DNA of 64,000 bases from Celeribacter neptunius (GCF_900113955.1 NZ_FORH01000003.1:372001-436000), one strand, 5' to 3'; positions 17,836-27,000 are shown, counted from the first letter of the stretch. Notes: generated by a model not told the origin, from the sequence alone. Numbers and translations are program-made.

Positions 17836-19806
17836 GTGGCGCGGCGCTGGTCTGTGTTGCGATCGGTGCGGGTGCGCCTGCTGGTCATCGCGCTCCTGCC
17901 GATGCTGGTGCTGTTGCCGCTGCTGCTCGGCAGCACCATGATGCGCTGGTCGGGCAAGATTGACGACATCCTGATTTCCAAGGTCAATGGCGATCTGACC
18001 ATCGCGGATCAATATCTGGCCCGGCTGATGGATATGTCCGGCGAAAGGCTGGATGCGGTGGCGGGATCGGTCGCGCTGCAACAGGCACTCGGGCAGAAGA
18101 CCGCGCTCGCAGCTCTGCTGGCGGAACGGCGCGTGGCCTTGCAACTCGACTTTCTCTATCTCGCGACGAAAGAGACCAGCCCCGGCGGGTTTCAACCCGG
18201 CGCCTGGCCAGTGGTGCGGGCGGCTTGGAACGGCAGAGCTGAAAGCGCCATTGACATCCTCTCTGCGGAGGCGCTCGATCAGCTCTCGCCGGGGTTGGCA
18301 GATCAGGCGGCAATCCGTCTGGTCCCGACCGTCGCCGCGGTGGCGACCGCGCGGCAGGTCGAGGATCGCGGCATGATCATCCATTCCGCCGCCCCCGTGC
18401 ACCTGCCCGATGGCCGCCGAGCGGCGCTGGTCGGCGGGCGGCTTCTCAATCGCAATCTCGATTTCATCGACACGATCAACGCACTGGTCTATCGCGAACA
18501 GAGCCTGCCCGAGGGCAGCCGCGGCACGGCGACGCTGTTTCTCGAGGATGTGCGCGTGTCGACCAATGTGCGCCTGTTCGAAAATGTACGCGCGCTTGGC
18601 ACCCGTGTCTCCGCCGTCGTGCGGGCCCGGGTTCTGGATGAAGGATCGGTCTGGCTCGACCGGGCCTTTGTGGTCAATGACTGGTATATTTCGGCCTATG
18701 AGCCGATTGTCGACAGTTTCGGCACGCGGGTCGGTATGCTCTATGTCGGCTATCTCGAGACCCCGTTTCAACACGCCAAGACGGTCTCGATCCTGACCAT
18801 CATCCTGGTGTTCCTGCTGATCGCCACCGTCTCTGTCCCGATTTTCCTCAGATGGGCCGGGCGGATCTTTCTGCCGCTCGAACGCATGACCCAGACTATC
18901 GCGCGGGTCGAGGCCGGGGACCTGCAGGCGCGCAACGGCGATGCCGGGGATAGCGGCGAGATCGCGCAGGTCGCTGGGCATTTCGACGATCTTCTCGACC
19001 AGATCCAGGAGCGCGACCGGCTCTTGCGCGATTGGGCCAACAGTCTCGAACAGAAGGTCGAGGAACGCACCGCCGATCTGCGCGCCGCCAATCGCAAACT
19101 GGAGAAAACCACCGAGCGACTGATCATCTCGGAAAAACTCGCCGCCGTCGGGGAAATCACCGCCTCTGTCGCCCATGAGATCAACAATCCGATCGCGGTC
19201 ATTCAGGGCAACGTCGAAGTGGCGCGCAGCCTGCTGGCCGAACATGCCGAGGCGGTCGAGACCGAGTTTCGGCTGATTGACGATCAGATCTATCGCATCG
19301 GTTCGATTGTCTCCAAACTTCTGCATTTCGCGCGCCCCGAAGAATATTCCGGCGCCGCCAATGTCATCTCGCCCGCCGAGGTCGTGCGCGATTGTCTCGT
19401 GCTGACCCGCCATCAGATCGCGACCAACGGGATCGTGGTCGAAACCGATATGGCAGCGGACAAGAACGTCCTGATGGCCCGGACCGAGCTGCAGCAGGTG
19501 CTGGTCAACCTGATCCTGAACGCGGTGCATGCGATGCCCGAGGGCGGCACGCTGTCGCTGGCGGTGCGCGATGTGACGAAAGGCGTGAAAATCGAGGTGG
19601 CAGATAGCGGCACCGGCATAGCCCCCGAGACGCTGCGACGCATCTTCGATCCGTTCTTCACCACCAAACAGGCGCAGGGCACCGGGCTCGGCCTGTCGAT
19701 CAGTCAAACGCTGGTGAGACATGCCGGTGGCACGCTTACCGCAAGCTCGGTGCCCGGCGAGGGCAGCCTGTTCACGATTTTCCTGCCGCAGACCGATCCG
19801 CAGTAA
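17836..19806 (+). CDS. Cache-domain sensor histidine kinase
   Basis: 656 residues from a GTG three bases after the regulator stop. A membrane helix (about 11-33), a large periplasmic region of some 280 residues ending in NDWYISAYEPIVDSFGTRVGMLYVGY (typical of a double-Cache ligand sensor), a second helix (about 315-340), HAMP, a coiled coil ending EERTADLRAANRKLEKTT, then HisKA with His447 in SVAHEINNP and a HATPase domain (NAVHAMPEGG, DSGTGIAPE, GTGLGLSIS). The layout is that of NtrB/DctB-type kinases that sense small organic acids outside the cell. It most likely activates the adjacent regulator to control the downstream OFA transporter. Confidence 0.9.
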   Translation: MARRWSVLRSVRVRLLVIALLPMLVLLPLLLGSTMMRWSGKIDDILISKVNGDLTIADQYLARLMDMSGERLDAVAGSVALQQALGQKTALAALLAERRVALQLDFLYLATKETSPGGFQPGAWPVVRAAWNGRAESAIDILSAEALDQLSPGLADQAAIRLVPTVAAVATARQVEDRGMIIHSAAPVHLPDGRRAALVGGRLLNRNLDFIDTINALVYREQSLPEGSRGTATLFLEDVRVSTNVRLFENVRALGTRVSAVVRARVLDEGSVWLDRAFVVNDWYISAYEPIVDSFGTRVGMLYVGYLETPFQHAKTVSILTIILVFLLIATVSVPIFLRWAGRIFLPLERMTQTIARVEAGDLQARNGDAGDSGEIAQVAGHFDDLLDQIQERDRLLRDWANSLEQKVEERTADLRAANRKLEKTTERLIISEKLAAVGEITASVAHEINNPIAVIQGNVEVARSLLAEHAEAVETEFRLIDDQIYRIGSIVSKLLHFARPEEYSGAANVISPAEVVRDCLVLTRHQIATNGIVVETDMAADKNVLMARTELQQVLVNLILNAVHAMPEGGTLSLAVRDVTKGVKIEVADSGTGIAPETLRRIFDPFFTTKQAQGTGLGLSISQTLVRHAGGTLTASSVPGEGSLFTIFLPQTDPQ

Positions 19807-19809
19807 TTC

Positions 19810-19906
19810 GGACAAAATGTCCCACATTGCCGCCGCCCGGCAAAGGTGCGCGGACAGGATGTCCGGATTTGCCCGTGCCACATCGGAACAAATGGCCAGA
19901 ATGTCA
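19810..19906 (+). promoter_or_regulatory. three operator-like palindromes in 42-bp register
   Basis: GGACAAAATGTCC (19810-19822), GGACAGGATGTCC (19852-19864, extended to CGGACA/TGTCCG) and a weaker GGCCAGAATGTCA (19894-19906) share the pattern GGACA-N3-TGTCC and start exactly 42 bp apart. They lie 160-250 bp before the transporter start, an enhancer-like position for an NtrC-class activator. An 18-bp palindrome GGCATGCG-GT-CGCATGCC follows at 19977-19994. No clear -24/-12 element was found between them and 20064. Confidence 0.6.
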
Positions 19907-20063
19907 TTCCAAGTATCTGTTTTAATTATATTATTTATTTGACACAGGAAAGATGTCTTGACCATTTTCTCCCCGTGGCATGCGGTCGCATGCCGGTTTG
20001 ACCGCACCCGCCCCGGGAGGGGGCGCGGACGGCAACGATCTGACGAACAGGGAGGATAACACC

Positions 20064-21788
20064 ATGAGTAACGTCCAAGGGGGCGGCGCGCTCGGCTTTT
20101 TGCACAAGAGCCACATCGTCGCAAAACCCGGTTACAACCGCTGGCGCGTGCCGCCGGCATCCATCGCCATCCATCTTTGCATCGGCTCGGTCTATGCCTG
20201 GTCGGTGTTCAACCCGGCGCTGATGCGGCAACACGGCGTCGTCTCGCCCGCCGCCAGCGACTGGAGCCTGAGTTCCGTGGTCTGGATCTTCTCCGTGGCC
20301 ATCGTGTTTCTGGGCCTGTCGGCGGCCTTTGCCGGCAAATGGCTGGAAGAGGTCGGCCCGCGCATGGTCGGCGTCGTGGCGGCCTTTCTCTGGGGCGGCG
20401 GCTTCATCATCGGCTCCTTCGGAATTTCAAGCCACCAGCTCTGGCTGATCTACCTCGGCTATGGCGTGCTCGGCGGCTGCGGCCTGGGGCTTGGCTATGT
20501 CTCTCCCGTCTCGACCCTGATCCGCTGGTTTCCGGACCGGCGCGGCATGGCCACCGGCATGGCCATTATGGGCTTCGGCGGTGGCGCGATGATCGCCGCC
20601 CCGGTCAAGGGATGGCTGCTTGGTGTCTTCGCGAAAGCGCCCGACTATCTCGGCACCCAGGACGCCGTGGCGACCGTGGTCGAGAATGGCCGGCTCTTTG
20701 CCGAAACGGCGGCGGGCAAGATCGAGGTGGTGATCGCCTCGGCCCAGCAAGCCGCCGAGGTTGGCGGGCAGGCCGGCGTCTATGCGGTCGGGACCGGTGA
20801 TACCGGTGCGGCGGCGACCTTCATGACGCTCGGGATCGTCTATTTCATTGTTATGATCCTCGCCTCTTTCCAATACCGCGTCCCGCAAGACGGCTGGAAA
20901 CCCGAAGGCTGGGAACCCAAGCCCGTCGCCTCGGGTCTCGTGACCCAGAACAACGTCCATATCGATCAGGCGCTCAAGACACCGCAATTCTGGCAGATGT
21001 GGCTCATGCTCTGCCTCAATGTCACCGCCGGGATCGGCGTGATCGGGGTGGCAAAGACCATGATGAGCGAGATTTTCGGCACCACCATGCCGTTGATCGT
21101 GACTGCGGGTTTTGCCTCGACCTATGTGCTGATGATCTCGGTCTTCAATATGGTGGGGCGGTTCTTCTGGGCCTCGACTTCGGATTTCATCGGCCGCAAG
21201 GCAACCTATATGTGCTTCTTCGTGCTGGGGATTCTGCTCTACCTGTCGATCCCCTATCTGGCCAGCGCCGGCGCCTCGGCACCGTCGACGATCTACCTGA
21301 TCGGTTTCTACCTGGCGACGATGATCATCTTCTCGATGTATGGCGGTGGCTTTGCGACGATCCCGGCCTATCTCGCGGATATGTTCGGCACCATGCATGT
21401 GGGCGGGATCCATGGCCGCATCCTGACCGCATGGTCCACCGCGGGGGTTCTCGGGCCGTTGGCGATCACATCGCTGCGGCAGATGTCCGTCTCGAACGCA
21501 ATCAACGATCTGGCCGCGCGGGTCGACCCCGGTGTCTTCGCCGACACGTTCGGTGCGCCGATCGGCCAGTTGCAGCAATTGGTGGACGCCCACACGGTGA
21601 CGATTGCCCGCCTGATGGAGATCGCTCCCGCCGGCACCGTAGATCCGACCCCGAGCCTCTACAACACCACCATGTATGGCATGGCGGCGCTTCTGGTCGT
21701 GGCCTTCTTCGCCAACCTTCTGATGAGGCCGGTGAAAGAACATCACCACCACGATGAAGCCGAACTGGCCGCCGTACCGGTCGAGTAA
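20064..21788 (+). CDS. OFA family MFS transporter
   Basis: 574 residues from the ATG at 20064, which has GGAGG eight bases before it; the frame is open further upstream but without a site. Twelve membrane helices are visible, with the MFS loop motif RWFPDRRGMATGMAIMGFG after helix 4-5 and DFIGRKATY in the second half, as in oxalate/formate antiporter-like (OxlT/OFA) proteins. There is an unusually long loop between helices 6 and 7 (residues about 195-255). The end is His-rich. It is preceded by a dedicated two-component pair and phased operator sites, so transport is probably induced by the external substrate. Substrate is likely a small monocarboxylate or oxalate-like anion. Confidence 0.87.
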   Translation: MSNVQGGGALGFLHKSHIVAKPGYNRWRVPPASIAIHLCIGSVYAWSVFNPALMRQHGVVSPAASDWSLSSVVWIFSVAIVFLGLSAAFAGKWLEEVGPRMVGVVAAFLWGGGFIIGSFGISSHQLWLIYLGYGVLGGCGLGLGYVSPVSTLIRWFPDRRGMATGMAIMGFGGGAMIAAPVKGWLLGVFAKAPDYLGTQDAVATVVENGRLFAETAAGKIEVVIASAQQAAEVGGQAGVYAVGTGDTGAAATFMTLGIVYFIVMILASFQYRVPQDGWKPEGWEPKPVASGLVTQNNVHIDQALKTPQFWQMWLMLCLNVTAGIGVIGVAKTMMSEIFGTTMPLIVTAGFASTYVLMISVFNMVGRFFWASTSDFIGRKATYMCFFVLGILLYLSIPYLASAGASAPSTIYLIGFYLATMIIFSMYGGGFATIPAYLADMFGTMHVGGIHGRILTAWSTAGVLGPLAITSLRQMSVSNAINDLAARVDPGVFADTFGAPIGQLQQLVDAHTVTIARLMEIAPAGTVDPTPSLYNTTMYGMAALLVVAFFANLLMRPVKEHHHHDEAELAAVPVE

Positions 21789-21829
21789 TCAATCTGGGGT
21801 CGGGGCGTCCAAAGCGCCCCGATCCGATG

Positions 21830-22055
21830 CCCCGACACAGCAGGCCGGTTCACCCCCTGGCCGAAATCGATCCGCCTGTGTATCGGCATCAACCGAAGAG
21901 GCCTGAGGACAAGGAGCCGAGTGTGCGTGTCGACGACAGTCAGAATAGGCAGCTTCTTGCCCGAAGCGAGCTGGTGGTGAACAAAGCCCATGGCCCAAAC
22001 ATCGCTCGGCCAGACGAGAGGTCCGCAAGAGGGGAGAAGTTGATCTTCATCTGAT
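21830..22055 (-). mobile_element. IS3-family transposase core remnant
   Basis: Minus-strand translation contains WAMGFVHHQLASGKKLPILTVVDTHTRL, matching the start of the IS3 integrase core (normally WSMDFVHDQLATGRKLRVLTVVD, first catalytic Asp). The catalytic D is G here and the frame breaks after about 30 residues. The next 120 bp to the island boundary hold no gene. Confidence 0.6.
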
Positions 22056-22180
22056 CCGACGACCTCTCTTTTGTCCCGGCAACGCCCCCCACCAAAGGAA
22101 GTGCACCACTGTCACTTCTTCACCAAAACATGAGATTGGGTCACAAACCTGACGATCAGGTCGTTTTCGTCTGACGTTCA

Positions 22181-22209
22181 ACTTGGAGAGTAATGGCGCG
22201 CTGGGGAGG
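22181..22209 (+). repeat. island attachment site, distal copy
   Basis: A 29-bp copy of the tRNA-Arg 3' end and the bases following it, matching 32794-32822 at 28 of 29 positions (T/C difference at the eleventh base). Similarity stops abruptly after it, so the tRNA itself is not duplicated. Confidence 0.85.
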
Positions 22210-22280
22210 CGAAGATTAACATGAAGAACACGGCCAACATATTGAAATAAAACAATAAGTAAAGATGGAAAGTTTACCCC

Positions 22281-22301
22281 GTGTCCCCATTTGTGTCACC
22301 T
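22281..22301 (+). repeat. possible integrase arm-type site, left
   Basis: This 21-bp sequence ending TTTGTGTCACCT matches 32729-32749 at 18 of 21 positions in the same orientation. One copy lies 72 bp inside the left end and the other 44 bp inside the right end, the place expected for tyrosine-integrase arm sites. The rest of 22210-22608 is AT-rich and shows no gene. Confidence 0.45.
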
Positions 22302-22608
22302 AAATGTGCAAAGATATCTGCCTAAGACGTCACAGAATTCCACCTCCTCCGCGATTCTTAAAATTGTCACTTAACCAATTGTTTTTTATCGATTTATTGC
22401 AGATCCTGTCTGATCATTCCATACATGTCTGTTTTGAAAAGGCACCTCTTCACTTCGTAAGGTTTTATGAGGGTGCTTGCTCCACAATTGTTGGTCTTTC
22501 CAAGACTTGCTGTCCGTCTCTTCGTCCCATGGTTGGTTAAGGTTTGCCTTGACGTTCTGTTCTTGTCCGTCTCAGACTGGCAGCGGTGGTGGACGAAGTG
22601 ATTTTTCG

Positions 22609-23139
22609 ATGAGTTTGAAAGGGTGGAGCATGCTCGCATTCGCGGGCTTCGTTGGACTTGGGGTCATCGGTGGCGATGGCAGTGGTTCGTCCGATCACGC
22701 AGTGGCTCCTTCAGACGCAAGCGCAGCGTCTCCCATCCAGACTCAGCGTTCCCTTTATGTGACTGGCAATTCTGTCAATGTCAGAGAGGGGCCAAGCACC
22801 ACTTATCGAAAGATAGGCCAACTTAGCCGAGGACAGGTTGTTCACGAAATTGATCGAAGCAACGGTTGGGTGAAGCTCTCATTCAAAGGGCAGGTTGGCT
22901 GGATGTCTGGCAAGTACCTGAGTTCGAGCAAACCGAAAGCAAGTGTAAGGTTCGCGACATCTAGCAGCAGTCCCAAATGTCACCCCAACTACAAAGGCGC
23001 ATGCGTGCCCATTGCTAGCGATGTGGATTGCGCTGGAGGTAGAGGGAATGGTCCGGCCTACGTGCAAGGGCCCGTCCGTGTCGTGGGGAGAGATGTCTAC
23101 GGTTTAGACCGTGACAATGATGGAATAGGCTGCGAATAG
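22609..23139 (+). CDS. exported SH3-domain/Excalibur protein
   Basis: 176 residues from the ATG at 22609; the longer open frame upstream has no ribosome site. The N-terminus carries a hydrophobic signal segment (about residues 8-22). An SH3b domain follows (VTGNSVNVREGPSTTYRKIG to VGWMSGKYL, about residues 48-100). The C-terminus is an Excalibur domain with DVDCAGGRGNGP and DVYGLDRDNDGIGCE, where the D-x-D-x-D-G-x-x-C motif binds calcium and cysteines pair. Such proteins act in the cell envelope, binding peptidoglycan. It is island cargo on its own transcript. Confidence 0.75.
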   Translation: MSLKGWSMLAFAGFVGLGVIGGDGSGSSDHAVAPSDASAASPIQTQRSLYVTGNSVNVREGPSTTYRKIGQLSRGQVVHEIDRSNGWVKLSFKGQVGWMSGKYLSSSKPKASVRFATSSSSPKCHPNYKGACVPIASDVDCAGGRGNGPAYVQGPVRVVGRDVYGLDRDNDGIGCE

Positions 23140-23212
23140 ACCTGCTTTGGGGCTTACGCCTTATTCCTTCCGGCGTCGCTGTGCCTTGGCCCCCTTGATG
23201 ACCTTCAAGGCA

Positions 23213-24634
23213 TCAGTTGCATTCGATCTGAACAGTAAACGTTTGCGCTTCTTCAGCAAGTTGGGGGCCGTTCATCGCAGAAGATGTATCTGAAATGACG
23301 GGCTCCACCCCGTTGAGGGAAAGGAAGAGTTTTGCAGCGCTTCCGCGAATTGCAAAGTTGATGTTTTGAGGAATGTCTCCAATGACTTCTTGCACAGCTG
23401 CAGCGTCGAGTTTTGACACAACAACACCAACAACCACCCCTTCTGACGACAAGACTGGCCCTCCCGAATTCCCGGGCTGAACAGGAGCGGAGATTTGCAT
23501 GGTCGTTTCATCTCCTCCGAGGCCGGTCATGGAAGAGATTGCACCTCTGGTAACGTTGATGCCTCCGAGCAAGCCTGACAAAGGGTAGCCAACGACAGTG
23601 ATGTCTTGATTCAATTTGGCTACCGTTGGGCTGAACGTGGCTATGGCTTTTGGTTCTGTATTTACCTTTAGAAGGGCCAAGTCGAAATTCTGAGATTGCT
23701 CAACAAGACTTGCGTCCTCACCATCGACCTTCAGAGCCTTGCATTCTTTTACCACGTGGGCGTTGGTGAGGACATGACCAAACTCAGAAACATAAAAGCC
23801 CGAGCCTGAACTGGTCCTATCGCTTCCGTTTGGTTTCTGGCTCTCTTGGTCAGAAGTTTCCGGGGGGACTGAAGCAAGTAATTGTCCAACTTTGCCTGCC
23901 ACGTTCAGCAATCTGCCATTCTCTGGGATGCGTAGGGAGGCATAGCGATCAGTGGTGATGCTTGCAGTCAATGCGGCAAGCAGTTCCTTGTCATATGACT
24001 CTGCTGAAATCATGAGTGTCCCCCAAACCCCGTCGACCAAATTGGTCCTCGCATATAGAGATTTGCCCTGAGAGTTTGTTGCAGAGGTTATGACTAGATT
24101 GTTCTTACGAACCTTGTATGCGTCGCCGCGAACCGCCGAGAAATTTTCGACATATTGATGAAGGTCTCGGGTGCTATTCACATCGCCAAAATGAACAGAA
24201 ATTCCAAGTGAGCTTCCAATTAGGGAGTAGTTCAGGAAGTTCTCCGAGTGTCGCCCTTCGACCAATTGGGTGGACCACAGCATCGAGAAGCCAAGGGGTT
24301 CTTGGAAGGTCATTTCCCATCCCCCTTCAAGCATAAAATCGAGCGCCTCAAGGGACAATGTTACGGCATGAAATTCGAACGGCTCGCTGTCGAATTCCTT
24401 GTTGGCATATTGAGACAGAGCGCGAAAAGATCGCTGACCCCAAGCGCCGTCCAATAGCCCGTTGTAATACCCGTCGAGCGTGAGGCCGAGTTGAATTAAC
24501 CGCAACTCGCTGGTTGAATACCTTCCCGCTTCGAATGGTTGGAATACTTCGTCTTCAGGGGCGGAAAAGGCGCTCGAAATTGAAACGATGAGAATTAACG
24601 CGGCGCGGCGAATGGCGCAATATATTGAATTCAT
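23213..24634 (-). CDS. exported trypsin-like serine protease
   Basis: 473 residues. Signal peptide at residues 1-25 (hydrophobic LILIVSISSAFSA). Residues 37-80 (STSELRLIQLGLTLDGYYNG LLDGAWG) look like a peptidoglycan-binding-type repeat, then a middle domain of unknown fold. The C-terminal half (about 270-440) is a trypsin/DegP-like protease with the triad His in TNAHVV, Asp in NFDLALLK and Ser in PGNSGGPV. No PDZ domain is seen, so it is not a standard DegP. Probably periplasmic. It converges with the SH3/Excalibur gene and may share an envelope role, which is inference. Confidence 0.8.
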   Translation of the reverse strand: MNSIYCAIRRAALILIVSISSAFSAPEDEVFQPFEAGRYSTSELRLIQLGLTLDGYYNGLLDGAWGQRSFRALSQYANKEFDSEPFEFHAVTLSLEALDFMLEGGWEMTFQEPLGFSMLWSTQLVEGRHSENFLNYSLIGSSLGISVHFGDVNSTRDLHQYVENFSAVRGDAYKVRKNNLVITSATNSQGKSLYARTNLVDGVWGTLMISAESYDKELLAALTASITTDRYASLRIPENGRLLNVAGKVGQLLASVPPETSDQESQKPNGSDRTSSGSGFYVSEFGHVLTNAHVVKECKALKVDGEDASLVEQSQNFDLALLKVNTEPKAIATFSPTVAKLNQDITVVGYPLSGLLGGINVTRGAISSMTGLGGDETTMQISAPVQPGNSGGPVLSSEGVVVGVVVSKLDAAAVQEVIGDIPQNINFAIRGSAAKLFLSLNGVEPVISDTSSAMNGPQLAEEAQTFTVQIECN

Positions 24635-24788
24635 GTCACTATCGAGCTTTCGGCTAAGTTCGAAATTTAGAGATTTGCAAGCATGTGCAACGCGGAACTC
24701 GGTTGCTCTAAATTGATCTTTGCATTTATCTGGTCATGCGTCGAGTTGAAGGCGTTTCGGACTATTAGAATTTTTCGGGGGATTAATT

Positions 24789-25298
24789 ATGTCATTCAAA
24801 TTGCGAGCGGGGCTCCTTACTGGGGCGCTGCTTGTGCTTGGTGCCTGTGTGCCAACCACCAGTTACTACCTTTACAATTCGAGAGCCGATGTGTCTCGGG
24901 CGCACAACGATGATTTTGAATGCGATTTGGCGGCAGAAAGATCGGTGCCTCAAGCTCTGCGAGTGGCAACAACGCCAATGTATACAACGCCACAATACAC
25001 GAACTGCTACAAAGTCGGCTATACCGTGCAATGCAATACGACCGGTGGTCAAACATATGGGGGCGACACCTACACATATGATGCGAACAAGAACCTCCGG
25101 AATGAGTATTACGCTCGATGTATGGTCGGCAGAGGTTGGCAGGTCTTTGAAGTCCCGGACTGTGATCCGAAGAAGGTGCCAATGGATTTGCGAGAGAAGT
25201 TGATGGGCAAACTACGCCAGCCGGCAGAAGGTTCTTGTTACATCCAACTCACCGAACGTGCTGGAAATATTGTCTATCCATCAGAGTTGTTGGAGTAG
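24789..25298 (+). CDS. putative lipoprotein of unknown function
   Basis: 169 residues. The N-terminus has a charged start, a hydrophobic stretch and the lipobox VLGAC with Cys at residue 20, so it should be lipidated and anchored in the envelope. The mature part has several cysteines (DFECDLAAE, TNCYKVGYTVQCN, EYYARCMVGRGW, VPDCDPKK), suggesting disulfides. The RCMVGRGW segment resembles those in small outer-membrane lipoproteins that monitor envelope assembly. No family could be named. GGGGGATT before the ATG provides a weak ribosome site. Confidence 0.7.
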   Translation: MSFKLRAGLLTGALLVLGACVPTTSYYLYNSRADVSRAHNDDFECDLAAERSVPQALRVATTPMYTTPQYTNCYKVGYTVQCNTTGGQTYGGDTYTYDANKNLRNEYYARCMVGRGWQVFEVPDCDPKKVPMDLREKLMGKLRQPAEGSCYIQLTERAGNIVYPSELLE

Positions 25299-25308
25299 TA
25301 GCCGAAAG

Positions 25309-25343
25309 GAGAGGCGGCGGGCTCTTTGGCGATGCCGCCTCTC
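25309..25343. terminator. bidirectional terminator
   Basis: GAGAGGCGGC (25309-25318) pairs with GCCGCCTCTC (25334-25343) around a 15-base loop, followed by TTGTCTCTT. It lies between the convergent lipoprotein and resolvase genes and can serve both. Confidence 0.75.
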
Positions 25344-25350
25344 TTGTCTC

Positions 25351-25905
25351 TTAAGTTTGTGCAGACTTGGTAACCCGATAAACAGACCTCTCAGAGATGC
25401 CCAGTGCTTTTGCGATAGCTCGCTTGGTCATCCCCTCTGAGAGCATCCTGTGGACCTCTGGGGCCATGCGCTGGGCGGTTGGGGCGCGTCCTTTGTACTT
25501 CCCCTCCCGCTTGGCCTTAACGATCCCCTCCTTCTGACGTTCCAGCATCATCTCTCGCTCGAACTGAGCCACAGAGCCCAAGACGTTGAGCATGAGCTTC
25601 CCAGTGGCGTTGGAAGTATCCAGTCCGAGATCGAGAATGCGTAGTCCGACGTTCTTTGCTTCCAAGGCCTCTACGATTTCTCCAAGGTGCCTCACCGATC
25701 TGGCCAGACGATCCAGCTTCGTGACGATCAGGGCGTCGCCTTCTCGAAGGTACTCCAGAGCCTCAGAGAGGCCCGTACGGCGGCCTACAGAGCTTGTTTG
25801 CTCCTCCCATATCCTTTCGCACCCAATGGCCCTCAGTGACTCTCTCTGAGCCTCCAAGCCTGCGATCTGTTCCAATGTCGATGTACGTGCGTAGCCGATG
25901 AGCAT
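25351..25905 (-). CDS. serine recombinase (resolvase/invertase family)
   Basis: 184 residues from the ATG at 25905, which has AGGAGGG before it; an upstream in-frame extension lacks support. The N-terminal catalytic domain holds the nucleophile Ser in GYARTSTLEQ (residue 8), then TKLDRLARSVRHLGEIVE and the long dimer helix GKLMLNVLGSVAQFEREMM. The C-terminus is a small helix-turn-helix (TKRAIAKALGISERSVYRV). Length and layout match Tn3-type resolvases and Hin-like invertases. No transposase accompanies it; it may resolve island dimers or act on sites in the AT-rich space upstream. No obvious res site was found. Confidence 0.9.
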   Translation of the reverse strand: MLIGYARTSTLEQIAGLEAQRESLRAIGCERIWEEQTSSVGRRTGLSEALEYLREGDALIVTKLDRLARSVRHLGEIVEALEAKNVGLRILDLGLDTSNATGKLMLNVLGSVAQFEREMMLERQKEGIVKAKREGKYKGRAPTAQRMAPEVHRMLSEGMTKRAIAKALGISERSVYRVTKSAQT

Positions 25906-26300
25906 GACTGCCCTCCTAATCTGCCAATGATGTCTATGAGATTGTGACAGAGCGTCTGCCAAAAGGCGGAGACCACTCCATAGTCCGGCTATCGCACCAT
26001 GCGCTGGGCATGACACGGGACCAAGGTCTATTGGCAGAGATGTAAAGCCAAGAGATCACGAAGTTTTTTGGCATTCAAAGGGGGGCGGGGGTGTTTGAAA
26101 GGCACTTCAAAAAAGAGGGGGTTTATTATTGCTTATTATTGTTCTTTGAAATCGACGGTTTGTGGCTCGATTGACGACTTAGGGCGGAAACCGGACATTC
26201 GCTGCACCATGTTCTGATGTCAGCGAAGCGCAGAGAGCAGACTTTGCGGAGTTAATTGGACTACCGAACGCGCCGTTCATTCCGTCTGGTGTTTCTGCGC
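25906..26300. other. AT-rich non-coding space inside the island
   Basis: No gene found. The middle (about 26075-26150) has G-runs followed by a short tandem TTATTATTGCTTATTATTGTTC and lies between two divergently read genes, so promoters and perhaps the resolvase site are here. Confidence 0.35.
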
Positions 26301-26356
26301 TTGACCTTGCTAATTTTTTGCCCCACAAATGAGAGGGAAAAAATTAACAAGGTCAA
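26301..26356 (+). promoter_or_regulatory. 19-bp inverted repeat before the XRE-ImmA module
   Basis: TTGACCTTGCTAATTTTTT at 26301-26319 is mirrored by AAAAAATTAACAAGGTCAA at 26338-26356, 18 of 19 positions, with an 18-bp spacer. It ends six bases before the ATG at 26362. As DNA it is a strong candidate operator for the XRE regulator encoded two genes on; as RNA it would form a stem that hides the translation start. Confidence 0.65.
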
Positions 26357-26361
26357 CGAGT

Positions 26362-26988
26362 ATGGAATCACTTCGCCGCCAGACTATCAGCAATCCTGTT
26401 GAGCGGGATCAACGTCTTTCTGAACTACAGCTGGAGTGTGATCGACTGATCGCAGCCGGACACCATGCTTTGGCGGGTCGGGCGAGCGCTTCGCCGCTGC
26501 ACCCTTCGAACACCGCTGGCTTCCTATCCTACGCTGACGGTGTGAAGGGGCTTCGCGCAGAGAATATTGATGACAATTGGCGCGTTTTCCGTCGTGAAGG
26601 TGTCGAGGGCATCTGCAACGATGAGCTGAAGCACAGGGTGCTTTTTGCGAACGTATTCGAGGCCTGCGGAGAACGTGACCCCCAAGCCCGCTCTCGCAAA
26701 GGAGCAGGCTCTGAGCGCGTTGCGAGCGGTGATCTCTTTGAAAGTGCAGGAATTGATTTGCCTGACTCGGTGATCAAGTTTCGGGGGGACTACAAAACCT
26801 ACTATCTCATGGTTGATCAAAACGGGGCCATGGAACTCAGCCTTCCCATCGTGAAGGCAGGCGGAAACTTTTTGCGCTGCATCGAACGGATTTTCCTGAT
26901 CGATGGCTCTGACCTTGACGAAGTCGAATTTGGCGTTGATGAACCCGCAGACGATTCCGATCTGGATTTCGTCGTGACCCGGAAATAA
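26362..26988 (+). CDS. unknown protein, partner of XRE-ImmA regulator
   Basis: 208 residues from the ATG at 26362. Another in-frame ATG at 26329 lies in the loop of the inverted repeat and has no ribosome site, so the later one is preferred. The protein is soluble, with an N-terminal helical part (NPVERDQRLSELQLECDRLI), a central region ending FRGDYKTYYLMVDQNGAMEL and an acidic tail (DEPADDSDLDF). I recognise no family. It is only 12 bp from the XRE/ImmA gene, in the position of a toxin or substrate protein controlled by a metalloprotease regulator (inference). Confidence 0.7.
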   Translation: MESLRRQTISNPVERDQRLSELQLECDRLIAAGHHALAGRASASPLHPSNTAGFLSYADGVKGLRAENIDDNWRVFRREGVEGICNDELKHRVLFANVFEACGERDPQARSRKGAGSERVASGDLFESAGIDLPDSVIKFRGDYKTYYLMVDQNGAMELSLPIVKAGGNFLRCIERIFLIDGSDLDEVEFGVDEPADDSDLDFVVTRK

Positions 26989-27000
26989 CGTGAAACTACT

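Noticed and set aside
19729-19745. TGGCACG resembling a sigma-54 -24 box
   Set aside because: It is inside the kinase coding sequence and the -12 half does not fit (CGCA rather than TTGC).
16504-20160. Minus-strand open frame of about 1200 codons
   Set aside because: Lies antisense to two intact two-component genes; composition is Arg/His/Gln-rich as in high-GC shadow frames and it has no domain motifs.
22181-22209. A second tRNA-Arg gene
   Set aside because: Only the 3' end is copied; the anticodon and D arms are absent, so it is an attachment site, not a tRNA.
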